Source: an uncultured Collinsella sp.
GTDB taxonomy: Bacteria > Actinomycetota > Coriobacteriia > Coriobacteriales > Coriobacteriaceae
DNA length: 12,123 nucleotides
Direction of reading: 5' to 3'
NCBI GenBank assembly: GCA_900547655.1
Contig: URHQ01000060.1
Location: forward strand, 1 to 12,123
Of the stretch, positions 6,940 to 12,123 are shown piece by piece. The number at the start of each line of letters is the position of its first letter. Position 1 is the first letter of the stretch. The position numbers and the translations under genes were made by a program. Below the pieces are notes generated by a model. It searched no databases, was not told where the DNA came from, and saw nothing but the letters and a program-made list of their open reading frames with translations.

Positions 6940-6989
6940 TAATGATACCGCCAGCTAACACTATTACCAAAAGAAGCCGCGCGCTCCTC

Positions 6990-7024
6990 ACCACCACAAA
7001 GGGGACAGGCACCTTTGTGGTGGT
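6990..7024 (+). repeat. REP-like palindrome, family 1, copy B
   Basis: ACCACCACAAAGG (6990-7002) and CCTTTGTGGTGGT (7012-7024) flank a nine-base loop carrying the GGGGACAGGCACC core. It lies in the divergent region between the genes at 6229-6939 and 7135-7803, in the same orientation as copies A, C and D. Identity with copy D continues past the palindrome to TTTTCGAC (7031). Confidence 0.9.
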
Positions 7025-7134
7025 TTTCGACGCTAACGGTCGACCATCTCGCGCCATGAGATTAAACTTGAATTGTTCTCTGAACATATCCATTTCTGCC
7101 TATCCTCAACAGATCTTTGTCTCGAGGAGCGCAT

Positions 7135-7803
7135 ATGAAGCCGTCTCATTCCACCGGCCGCAACGTCATCGCCATTCTCGCCATACCCATCGTGATGCTC
7201 TTCCTTATCGTCATCACGCCCTTTTCTTTTGGTATCGCCTCGCCCTTCGATCTTTGCGGGATGATCGACGCCGGCTCGCGTGCCACCTCGCTCTCCTTTG
7301 TCTGCCGTGGCGTGTTCTACGAATATGCAATTCCCACCGGAAGTTGGCAGTCCAAGTTACCGTTGCTCGGCAAGGTCGACGGATGCTCCCCCTATTTCTG
7401 CCTTGAACCTCAGGCGCTAAACTATCTGATCGACGACCAGCCACTCGACTCCATCACCCTCGCCTACGACTACGCACCAAACACCGATGAGCGCCACATG
7501 AACCAAGTCCTCGACAAGCTGCTTGGACAGTGCGGGCTCACCGCGGAAGCCGGTCGAACCATCTATAGCAACCGGAAATTAAAGCGAACAGAACTCCGCC
7601 GTGTCGGAAAAATCAAAGGGCGAAACGGGGCCGCCTACTGGGATGCCTGGGCAACACGCGACAAGGGCGAATTCGGACACAGCACCTATATGGTCACTGT
7701 CTACACCAAAGACGGAATTAAGGACAATGTTGACGATTTCGCGTCATCCAAACTCGGCATCCCCAAAACAACCAAACCCGCCAGCCCGGATGAAATCCTG
7801 TAG
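7135..7803 (+). CDS. Membrane-anchored or secreted Cys-containing protein of unknown function
   Basis: The ATG at 7135 is preferred because GAGGAG (7124-7129) lies five bases upstream; a TTG at 7117 would add six residues but lacks such a site. The 222-residue protein has an N-terminal hydrophobic span at about 10-32 (NVIAILAIPIVMLFLIV), consistent with a signal anchor. The remainder is mixed, with five cysteines (41, 57, 84, 89, 133), a basic patch KLKRTELRRVGKIKGR at about 148-163, and a Lys/Pro-rich end. It has no motif I recognise and no clear sequence similarity to the divergent gene at 6229-6939, though the two share architecture. No promoter is obvious in the 110 bases between copy B and the gene. 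Confidence 0.8.
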   Translation: MKPSHSTGRNVIAILAIPIVMLFLIVITPFSFGIASPFDLCGMIDAGSRATSLSFVCRGVFYEYAIPTGSWQSKLPLLGKVDGCSPYFCLEPQALNYLIDDQPLDSITLAYDYAPNTDERHMNQVLDKLLGQCGLTAEAGRTIYSNRKLKRTELRRVGKIKGRNGAAYWDAWATRDKGEFGHSTYMVTVYTKDGIKDNVDDFASSKLGIPKTTKPASPDEIL

Positions 7804-7859
7804 GGACGCTCATTAGAATGTCGTTCAACGAGCACGGCAACATCGAGCTCGCCCCCCAC

Positions 7860-7890
7860 CACCACAAAGGGGACAGGAGCCTTTGTGGTG
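7860..7890 (+). repeat. REP-like palindrome, family 1, copy C (divergent)
   Basis: CACCACAAAGG (7860-7870) and CCTTTGTGGTG (7880-7890) form 11-bp arms. The loop reads GGACAGGAG where the other copies have GGACAGGCA, so this is the most diverged copy. It lies 56 bases after the stop of the gene at 7135-7803. Confidence 0.85.
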
Positions 7891-7923
7891 ATCTTCGGCC
7901 CCGGCGTTCACCATCTCAATCCA

Positions 7924-7968
7924 TAACATCTAGCGGCCGTTTTTGGGTCCAGATGTTACGGATCGAGA
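7924..7968 (+). repeat. 45-bp palindromic repeat, family 2, first copy
   Basis: TAACATCT (7924-7931) pairs with AGATGTTA (7951-7958), followed by CGGATCGAGA. Aligned without gaps to 8004-8048 it matches at 30 of 45 positions, with TAACA, GGGT, TGTTAC and CGAGA shared. It has no coding content. Confidence 0.65.
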
Positions 7969-8003
7969 TGAATTGTTCAGCGGTGCCCGTTTATCTAGAT
8001 CTG

Positions 8004-8048
8004 TAACAACTACTCGGCAAATAAGGGTCTACCTGTTACAGAACGAGA
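8004..8048 (+). repeat. 45-bp palindromic repeat, family 2, second copy
   Basis: CTGTAACA (8001-8008) pairs with TGTTACAG (8034-8041), followed by AACGAGA. It is exactly 80 bp downstream of the first copy, of the same length and orientation, and directly precedes family-1 copy D. Confidence 0.65.
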
Positions 8049-8058
8049 CAAACCGCGG

Positions 8059-8093
8059 ACCACCACAAAGGGGACAGGCACCTTTGTGGTGGT
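8059..8093 (+). repeat. REP-like palindrome, family 1, copy D
   Basis: ACCACCACAAAGG (8059-8071) and CCTTTGTGGTGGT (8081-8093) are perfect arms. Identity with copy B continues through the flanking TTTTCGAC (to 8100), so the two share 42 bp. It is followed by AAAAAGAAGCCGC, and the 12-mer AAAAGAAGCCGC from that stretch also lies just upstream of copy B (6969-6980). Confidence 0.9.
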
Positions 8094-8188
8094 TTTCGAC
8101 AAAAAGAAGCCGCCCCATTAACAGAAGCGGCATCAAGCAAGTCTATTTACTAGCGTCCCTCAAGACCCAACGAGAACGCAGAAATGTA

Positions 8189-8262
8189 GCCCGGGGCTTA
8201 CCCTTTCCCGAACGCGACCCTCGCGAAGCGCGTGAGCGGGCGGGAAAGGGTAAGCCCCGGGC
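8189..8262 (-). terminator. Long hairpin downstream of the hydratase gene
   Basis: Positions 8189-8210 are the exact reverse complement of 8241-8262, a perfect 22-bp GC-rich stem. The 30-base loop has further short CGCG pairing. It begins 15 bases after the hydratase stop codon, so termination of that transcript is the simplest role. The minus strand continues as TACATTTCT, a poor T-run. Its length suggests it may instead be another palindromic repeat element. Confidence 0.6.
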
Positions 8263-8277
8263 GGACAATTAAGTGCG

Positions 8278-10578
8278 TTACTCGGCAGCGGCCTTGAACT
8301 TGTTGTAGTTGATCAGGCAGCCGGCCTTGACGATGGCGCGCTCCTCTGCCGTCATATCGGCAATGTAAAGCTCAATCCGCTCGACCGTGCCGTCGGCGCG
8401 CACCACGTAGGCGGCGATGTCCTTCAGGTCGCCATCGAGCGCGGCACGGATACCCGGCACAAAGACGTAGTCGCCCACCTCAAAGTTAGGCTCGGCCTCC
8501 ATCTGGAAGGGCACCATGCCCCAGTTCATCACGTTGGAGCGATAGCGCTTGGTGGCATACTCGTGGACGATGTTGGCCAGGCCGCCAATCACGCGCTGGC
8601 AGCTCGCGGCCTGCTCGCGGGCAGAACCGTCACCGGGCTTCTTGGCATAGAGCATGGAGCCGTACTCGGTCGCCTTGGCGTCGGCAGCGACACCCGCGCC
8701 GGCCAGTGCCTCAAACACGCCCGCAAGCTCGGCATCAAGCGCCGCCAGGTCACCCGCGGCCTCGCCGGCCACGCGACGCTTTTCCACCGCGTCGACCTCC
8801 TTGGAACGACCCACGTAGGCCGGATCGCGGCGGCTGAGAGTAAACTCGGCCAGGCCCAGCGGGTTGGAGCGGAAGGAGCTCGTCTCGCCCGAAGGAATGA
8901 GCTCGTCGGTCGTGGTGACCGGGTCCATGATCTTGGAGCACACCTTGAGCAGGATATCGTCGCCGAGAGGCTCCATCGCGGGCCACGGCTTGATATTGGG
9001 ACCCTCGACCAGCTCGTCGGCAGGCTCCGCCTTGCCAAAGCCCCAGTACACACGCTTTTTGTACGGCGCGTCGTCAAAGGTGTACTCGCAGGCCTCGTCC
9101 CAAGTCTCCTCGGGCAAATCGGTCGCCGGCGTCAGGACGCCGCCGTTGGCAGCCGTCGCCGCAATGGAGCGGGCGTCCATCAGGGCCACGGCGCTCAACT
9201 GGCCATTGCCCGGCTTGGAACCCTCGCGGTTGGGGAAGTTGCGCGTGGTGTGGCGGATGGACAGGCCGTTGTTGGCAGGCGTGTCGCCGGCGCCGAAGCA
9301 CGGGCCGCAGAATGCCGTGCGCACAATCGCGCCGGCCTCCATAAGGTCGTAGATATAGCCGCGGCGTGTAAGCTCGAGTGCCACGGGCTGGCTCGTGGGA
9401 TAGACCGACAGCGAGAACTCGCCGCAGCCGGTGTTGGCGCCCTTGAGCACGCGGGCAGCCTGGACCACTGAGTCGTAGTTGCCGCCCGAGCAGCCGGCGA
9501 TAACGCCCTGCTGCACGTGCAGCTTGCCATCGACGATCTTGTCGAGCAGGCTAAAGTGCGTCTTGCCCTCGCCGATCTTGGCGGCCTCGAGCTCCACCTC
9601 GTGAAGGATGTCCTCGAGGTTCTCGTTGAGCTCGTCAATCTCGAAGCCGTTGGAAGGATGGAACGGCAGCGCGATCATGGGCTTGATGCTCGACAGATCG
9701 ACCTCGACGCAGCCGTCGTAGTAGGCAACATCGGCAGGCTTGAGCTCGCGGTAGTCGTCGCCGCGGCCGTGCATGGTCAGAAACGTGTGCGTGTCCTCGT
9801 CGGTGGCCCAGATGCTCGACAGGCAGGTGGTCTCGGTGGTCATGACATCGACGCCGTTACGGTAGTCGGTCGTCATGCTCGCGATGCCGGGGCCCACAAA
9901 CTCCATGACCTTGTTCTTGACGTAGCCCTTGGCAAAGACGGCGCGGATGATGGCGAGCGCCACGTCGTGCGGGCCGACGCCGGGGCGCGGGGCGCCCGTG
10001 AGGTAGATGGCAACAACGCCGGGATAGGCGACGTCGTAGGTGTCACGCAGCAGCTGCTTGGCCAACTCGCCGCCGCCCTCACCCACGGCCATGGTGCCCA
10101 AGGCGCCGTAGCGGGTGTGCGAGTCGGAGCCCAAGATCATCTTGCCGCAACCGGCGAAGTTCTCACGCATAAAGGAATGGATGACGGCGATGTGCGGCGG
10201 GACGAAGATGCCGCCGTACTTCTTGGCCGCTGAAAGGCCAAAGACGTGGTCGTCCTCGTTGATGGTGCCGCCCACGGCGCACAGCGAGTTATGGCAGTTG
10301 GTGAGCACGTAGGGCAGCGGGAACTGTTCCATGCCCGAGGCGCGCGCCGTCTGGATGATGCCGACAAAGGTGATGTCGTGGCTCGCCATGGCATCGAAGC
10401 GAATCTTGAGCGCCTCGGGGTTGCCGGACGTATTGTGTGCTTGGAGGATCGAATACGCGATGGTGCCACGCTTGGCGTCCTCAGGCGTCTGCGTAATACC
10501 GCGCTCGGCAGCCTCGGCCGCAGGCACAACCTCGCTGCCGCCGCGCAGGTAGATGCCGTCCTCGTACAGCTTAACCAT
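8278..10578 (-). CDS. Aconitase-superfamily [4Fe-4S] hydratase (YbhJ-like)
   Basis: The 766-residue protein has the aconitase fold and probably a dehydration/rehydration reaction on a hydroxy-di- or tricarboxylate; the exact substrate cannot be read from the sequence. Iron-sulfur ligands are C363 (AGCSGG) and C424/C427 (FCGPCFG). Active-site counterparts are D110-H111, H134, SDSHT (151-155), the arginine pair in TRNFPNR (R446, R451) and GSAREQAA (651-658, S652 and R654). The swivel domain is C-terminal, about 550-766, as in AcnA-type enzymes, but the protein is shorter than AcnA and resembles the poorly characterised YbhJ group annotated simply as hydratase. The ATG at 10578 is chosen for GTGGGAG five bases upstream; an in-frame ATG at 10623 would add 15 residues without a comparable site. 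It is transcribed alone, with no other carboxylate-metabolism gene in the window. Confidence 0.92.
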   Translation of the reverse strand: MVKLYEDGIYLRGGSEVVPAAEAAERGITQTPEDAKRGTIAYSILQAHNTSGNPEALKIRFDAMASHDITFVGIIQTARASGMEQFPLPYVLTNCHNSLCAVGGTINEDDHVFGLSAAKKYGGIFVPPHIAVIHSFMRENFAGCGKMILGSDSHTRYGALGTMAVGEGGGELAKQLLRDTYDVAYPGVVAIYLTGAPRPGVGPHDVALAIIRAVFAKGYVKNKVMEFVGPGIASMTTDYRNGVDVMTTETTCLSSIWATDEDTHTFLTMHGRGDDYRELKPADVAYYDGCVEVDLSSIKPMIALPFHPSNGFEIDELNENLEDILHEVELEAAKIGEGKTHFSLLDKIVDGKLHVQQGVIAGCSGGNYDSVVQAARVLKGANTGCGEFSLSVYPTSQPVALELTRRGYIYDLMEAGAIVRTAFCGPCFGAGDTPANNGLSIRHTTRNFPNREGSKPGNGQLSAVALMDARSIAATAANGGVLTPATDLPEETWDEACEYTFDDAPYKKRVYWGFGKAEPADELVEGPNIKPWPAMEPLGDDILLKVCSKIMDPVTTTDELIPSGETSSFRSNPLGLAEFTLSRRDPAYVGRSKEVDAVEKRRVAGEAAGDLAALDAELAGVFEALAGAGVAADAKATEYGSMLYAKKPGDGSAREQAASCQRVIGGLANIVHEYATKRYRSNVMNWGMVPFQMEAEPNFEVGDYVFVPGIRAALDGDLKDIAAYVVRADGTVERIELYIADMTAEERAIVKAGCLINYNKFKAAAE

Positions 10579-10593
10579 ACTGTCTCCCACTCT

Positions 10594-10610
10594 GCCCGAA
10601 AGGCTCGGGC
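10594..10610 (-). promoter_or_regulatory. Leader hairpin before the hydratase ribosome site
   Basis: GCCCGA (10594-10599) and TCGGGC (10605-10610) form a 6-bp stem with a 5-base loop directly upstream of GTGGGAG (10584-10590). An RNA structure here could affect ribosome access, but no known riboswitch is recognised. Confidence 0.45.
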
Positions 10611-10675
10611 GCATAGCATACATTCGTTCAATATCGTGCCATAGAACGGTTGCGAGTGGGTTACGAATCTACACG

Positions 10676-10699
10676 TTCACTTTATTTCAGTAAAGTAAA
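10676..10699. promoter_or_regulatory. Operator-like inverted repeat upstream of the hydratase
   Basis: TTCACTTTA (10676-10684) and TAAAGTAAA (10691-10699) pair with one mismatch around a six-base spacer, in an AT-rich patch about 100 bases upstream of the hydratase ATG. Spacing and symmetry fit a dimeric repressor site or a promoter element. No clear -35/-10 pair was found; TATGCT at 10620-10615 (minus) is a possible -10. Confidence 0.4.
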
Positions 10700-10751
10700 G
10701 GACGAGCCCGGCGTGGGTCGGCAGATTTGGTGCAAGAGTGTCCCTTTCGAC

Positions 10752-10780
10752 TAGTCATTTAAGAACGTCCCCAATGACTA
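10752..10780 (-). repeat. REP-like palindrome with GGGGAC core
   Basis: TAGTCATT (10752-10759) and AATGACTA (10773-10780) flank a loop that reads GGGGACGTTCTTA on the minus strand. Just beyond, the minus strand continues GTCGAAAGGGACAC, a second GGGAC motif. The arms differ from other families but the core is shared. It lies between hspR and the hydratase promoter. Confidence 0.65.
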
Positions 10781-10825
10781 CCCATCCGGAGCAAGTCAAC
10801 GCCGCAGGCAGAGAACGGACAGCGA

Positions 10826-10925
10826 GCGACGTCCAGAGCGAACAAGCTGGCATGAAAAAGGCAAGGCATAGACCTTCTGGTCATGCCTTGCCTTTTGAAT
10901 GACAAATTGTCGCTCTGGACGTCGC
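10826..10925 (-). terminator. Nested palindromic terminator of the hspR operon
   Basis: The inner hairpin has 14-bp arms, AAAAGGCAAGGCAT (10856-10869) and ATGCCTTGCCTTTT (10883-10896), continued after a one-base bulge by GACC/GGTC. It has T-runs on both strands, five T on the minus strand. An outer 16-bp inverted repeat, GCGACGTCCAGAGCGA (10826-10841) and its complement (10910-10925), encloses it. The inner part is a convincing intrinsic terminator for hspR; the outer arms are more than termination needs. Confidence 0.8.
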
Positions 10926-10938
10926 GCAGCGTCGAGCC

Positions 10939-10966
10939 GTTACGCCGTTCGGCAGAACGGCGTAAC
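10939..10966 (-). terminator. Hairpin abutting the hspR stop codon
   Basis: GTTACGCCGTTC (10939-10950) and GAACGGCGTAAC (10955-10966) form a perfect 12-bp stem with a GGCA loop (plus strand), starting at the base after the hspR TAG. It lacks a T-run, so it may protect the mRNA 3' end or be a repeat element, with termination at the next hairpin. Confidence 0.6.
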
Positions 10967-11383
10967 CTACAGATCCCCGCCTGCGCCCAAAAGTTTGCGC
11001 ATGACCTGTTCGGGGTTAACCGAGCCGTCGCGCGGGGCCAGGGCGGTGATCTTCTTCTGCATCTTGTACTCGTGCAGCTCGTCCTCGAGCTGGCGCACGC
11101 GGGCGCGGAGCTTTTCGTTCTCGCGCTCGCGCTCCTCGGCACGCTCCTTCATATCGAGGATGCGCACCACGCCGGCGAGGTTGATACCCTCGTCGGTCAG
11201 TTGGTTGATGAGTTCCAGGCGCTCGATATCGGCACGCGAATACAGACGCGTGTTGCCACCCGAGCGCTGAGGATTCACCAGGCCCTTGGATTCGTAGACG
11301 CGCAGAGTCTGCGGGTGCATGCCGGTCAACTCGGCCGCCACGCTGATCATATACAGCGGTTTGTTCCTATTGTCCTCGGCCAT
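10967..11383 (-). CDS. hspR: HspR, MerR-family heat-shock repressor
   Basis: The 138-residue protein has an N-terminal MerR winged helix-turn-helix at about 11-80, with YMISVAAELTGMHPQTLRVYE and the RYSGGNTRLYS-type wing (here QRSGGNTRLYS). A charged coiled coil follows at about 78-112, for dimerisation, and then a short tail. There is no cysteine-based sensor. HspR is known in actinobacteria to bind HAIR inverted repeats and repress dnaK, clpB and related genes, with DnaK acting as co-repressor. Here it follows dnaJ by 72 bases, the usual last position in a dnaK-grpE-dnaJ-hspR operon. The ATG at 11383 has AAAGGGG nine bases upstream. Family call is firm; its targets in this organism are inferred. 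Confidence 0.95.
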   Translation of the reverse strand: MAEDNRNKPLYMISVAAELTGMHPQTLRVYESKGLVNPQRSGGNTRLYSRADIERLELINQLTDEGINLAGVVRILDMKERAEERERENEKLRARVRQLEDELHEYKMQKKITALAPRDGSVNPEQVMRKLLGAGGDL

Positions 11384-11423
11384 GCTACCTGACCCCTTTC
11401 CGTCTCGTTATCGTCCATCATAA

Positions 11424-11439
11424 GCCCGCGGGCGCGGGC
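11424..11439. other. GC-rich hairpin in the dnaJ-hspR gap
   Basis: GCCCGCG (11424-11430) and CGCGGGC (11433-11439) can form a short strong stem within the 72-base gap between dnaJ and hspR. Without a T-run it may lower hspR expression relative to dnaJ or mark an RNA-processing point. This is inference from position only. Confidence 0.4.
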
Positions 11440-11455
11440 GTGCGCCACGACCGCC

Positions 11456-12123
11456 CTAGAACGTCGCCTTGTAACGGTTGACCTTCTCGCGATAATCGCG
11501 CGTGTCGGCCTCGCGCAGCTTGGTCATGGCATCGCGCTCATCGTCGGACAGGTTCGCGGGAACCTGCACCTTGATCTCGACGAGCAGCGCACCTGTGCGG
11601 CCGCGATGCTTAACGTCGGGCGCACCCATCTCCTTAAAGCGGAACTTCTTGCCCGTCTGGGTGCCAGCGGGCACCTTCAGACGAACCGTCGCGCCGCCGG
11701 GCGTGGGCACATCTACCGTACAGCCGAGCGCCGCCTCGTAGACCGAGATCGGCACCTCCATGGTCACATCGGCACCTTTGCGCTTAAACAGCGGATGCTC
11801 CTCCACATGCGTGGTCACGACCAGGTCGCCGCGCTCGCCGCCGGCAACGCCATACTCGCCGCGACGCTTGTAACGCAGCTTACCTCCGTCGACCGCGCCC
11901 GCAGGCACCGAGACCGTAATGGTCTGCTGCTCGCCTGTCGAGGGAATGCGGTAGGTGACCTTGTGCGTCACGCCGCGGAACGCGTCCTCGGCCGTTACGT
12001 CGACAGTCAGCGACAGGTCGCCGCCCTTGCGCGCGCGGTTGCGGCCCGCGCCCGCACCGGCAGCGCCCGCGGCCCCGGCAAAACCCGAGCCCACGAGACC
12101 GGAGCCTATCTCGTATGCCGTCT
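11456..12123 (-). CDS. dnaJ: DnaJ-family co-chaperone without zinc finger, N-terminus missing
   Basis: The frame is open to the right edge, so the J domain lies outside; 221 residues are visible. They begin with a Gly/Ala/Phe-rich linker (GSGFAGAAGAAG), then both beta-barrel substrate-binding domains: DLSLTVDVTAEDAFRG, the client-binding VPAGAVDGGKLRYKRRG segment, GDLVV, and a second domain with TVDVPTPGG and VPAGTQTGKKFRFKEMG. The C-terminal helix follows. The four CxxCxGxG zinc motifs normally inserted after the VTYR strand are absent; the chain runs straight from VTYRIPSTG into TITVSVPAG. It is therefore a type II (CbpA/DnaJ2-like) protein. It delivers substrates to DnaK and stimulates its ATPase; that part of the protein is not visible. 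It precedes hspR in the same direction. The symbol assumes the operon position. Confidence 0.9.
   Translation of the reverse strand, partial: TAYEIGSGLVGSGFAGAAGAAGAGAGRNRARKGGDLSLTVDVTAEDAFRGVTHKVTYRIPSTGEQQTITVSVPAGAVDGGKLRYKRRGEYGVAGGERGDLVVTTHVEEHPLFKRKGADVTMEVPISVYEAALGCTVDVPTPGGATVRLKVPAGTQTGKKFRFKEMGAPDVKHRGRTGALLVEIKVQVPANLSDDERDAMTKLREADTRDYREKVNRYKATF

Noticed and set aside
7075..7096. SOS-type box (GTTCTCTGAAC) before the gene at 7135
   Set aside because: The half-site spacing does not match a known LexA consensus, and the gene gives no link to DNA damage.
6185..8093. CRISPR array from the regularly recurring CCACCACAAAGG units
   Set aside because: Spacing is irregular (hundreds of bases), units are palindromic with an internal core, and no cas gene is present.
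7818..8272. Open frames on the plus strand after the gene at 7135-7803
   Set aside because: They run through the palindromic repeats, have no ribosome site and have arbitrary composition. They are by-products of repeat sequence.

Overview
The window looks like a chromosomal segment of a high-GC Gram-positive actinobacterium of the Coriobacteriia, most likely Collinsella or a close relative. The basis is the HspR/DnaJ/ClpB heat-shock set, the strong GC codon preference, and short palindromes with a GGGGACAGGCACC-type core, which I recall as common between Collinsella genes. That last point is memory, not a search result. Most genes lie on the minus strand.

Layout, left to right. Positions 1-1341 (+) hold the 3' part of a membrane-anchored protein whose visible N-terminus is an Ala-Glu repeat. 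It converges on a minus-strand AAA ATPase with a DUF4143-like C-terminus (1414-2766), which is visibly less GC-rich than its neighbours and starts from a promoter embedded in a long palindrome. The 322 bp gap 2767-3088 holds that palindrome, a plus-strand terminator-like hairpin and a perfect 26-bp-arm palindrome. A 64-residue Pro/Lys-rich acidic protein follows (3089-3283, -), then the clpB terminator and clpB itself (3418-6045, -).

Positions 6185-8277 are an accessory stretch. Two unrelated-looking, membrane-anchored, Cys-containing proteins of unknown function (6229-6939, - and 7135-7803, +) diverge from each other. Four copies of one REP-like palindrome and two copies of a second 45-bp repeat lie around them. 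The 474 bp gap 7804-8277 contains only repeats and hairpins; I see no credible gene in it.

Positions 8278-10578 (-) encode a large aconitase-superfamily hydratase with a complete-looking [4Fe-4S] and active-site set. The 388 bp gap 10579-10966 contains its leader, an operator-like inverted repeat, another REP-like palindrome and a nested terminator. Finally hspR (10967-11383, -) and the 3' part of a zinc-finger-less dnaJ (11456 to the right edge, -) form the tail of what is normally a dnaK-grpE-dnaJ-hspR operon.

How the genes relate: ClpB and DnaJ (with DnaK, outside the window) form the protein-disaggregation machine, and HspR is the repressor known to control such genes in actinobacteria. 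I see no clear HspR (HAIR) box in front of clpB here. The ATPase and the two orphan membrane proteins have no visible functional link to them. I see no CRISPR array, intact transposase, rRNA or convincing tRNA. The strongest unexplained signal is the dense, multi-family set of palindromic repeats, several sharing a GGGAC core, with no mobilising enzyme in view.
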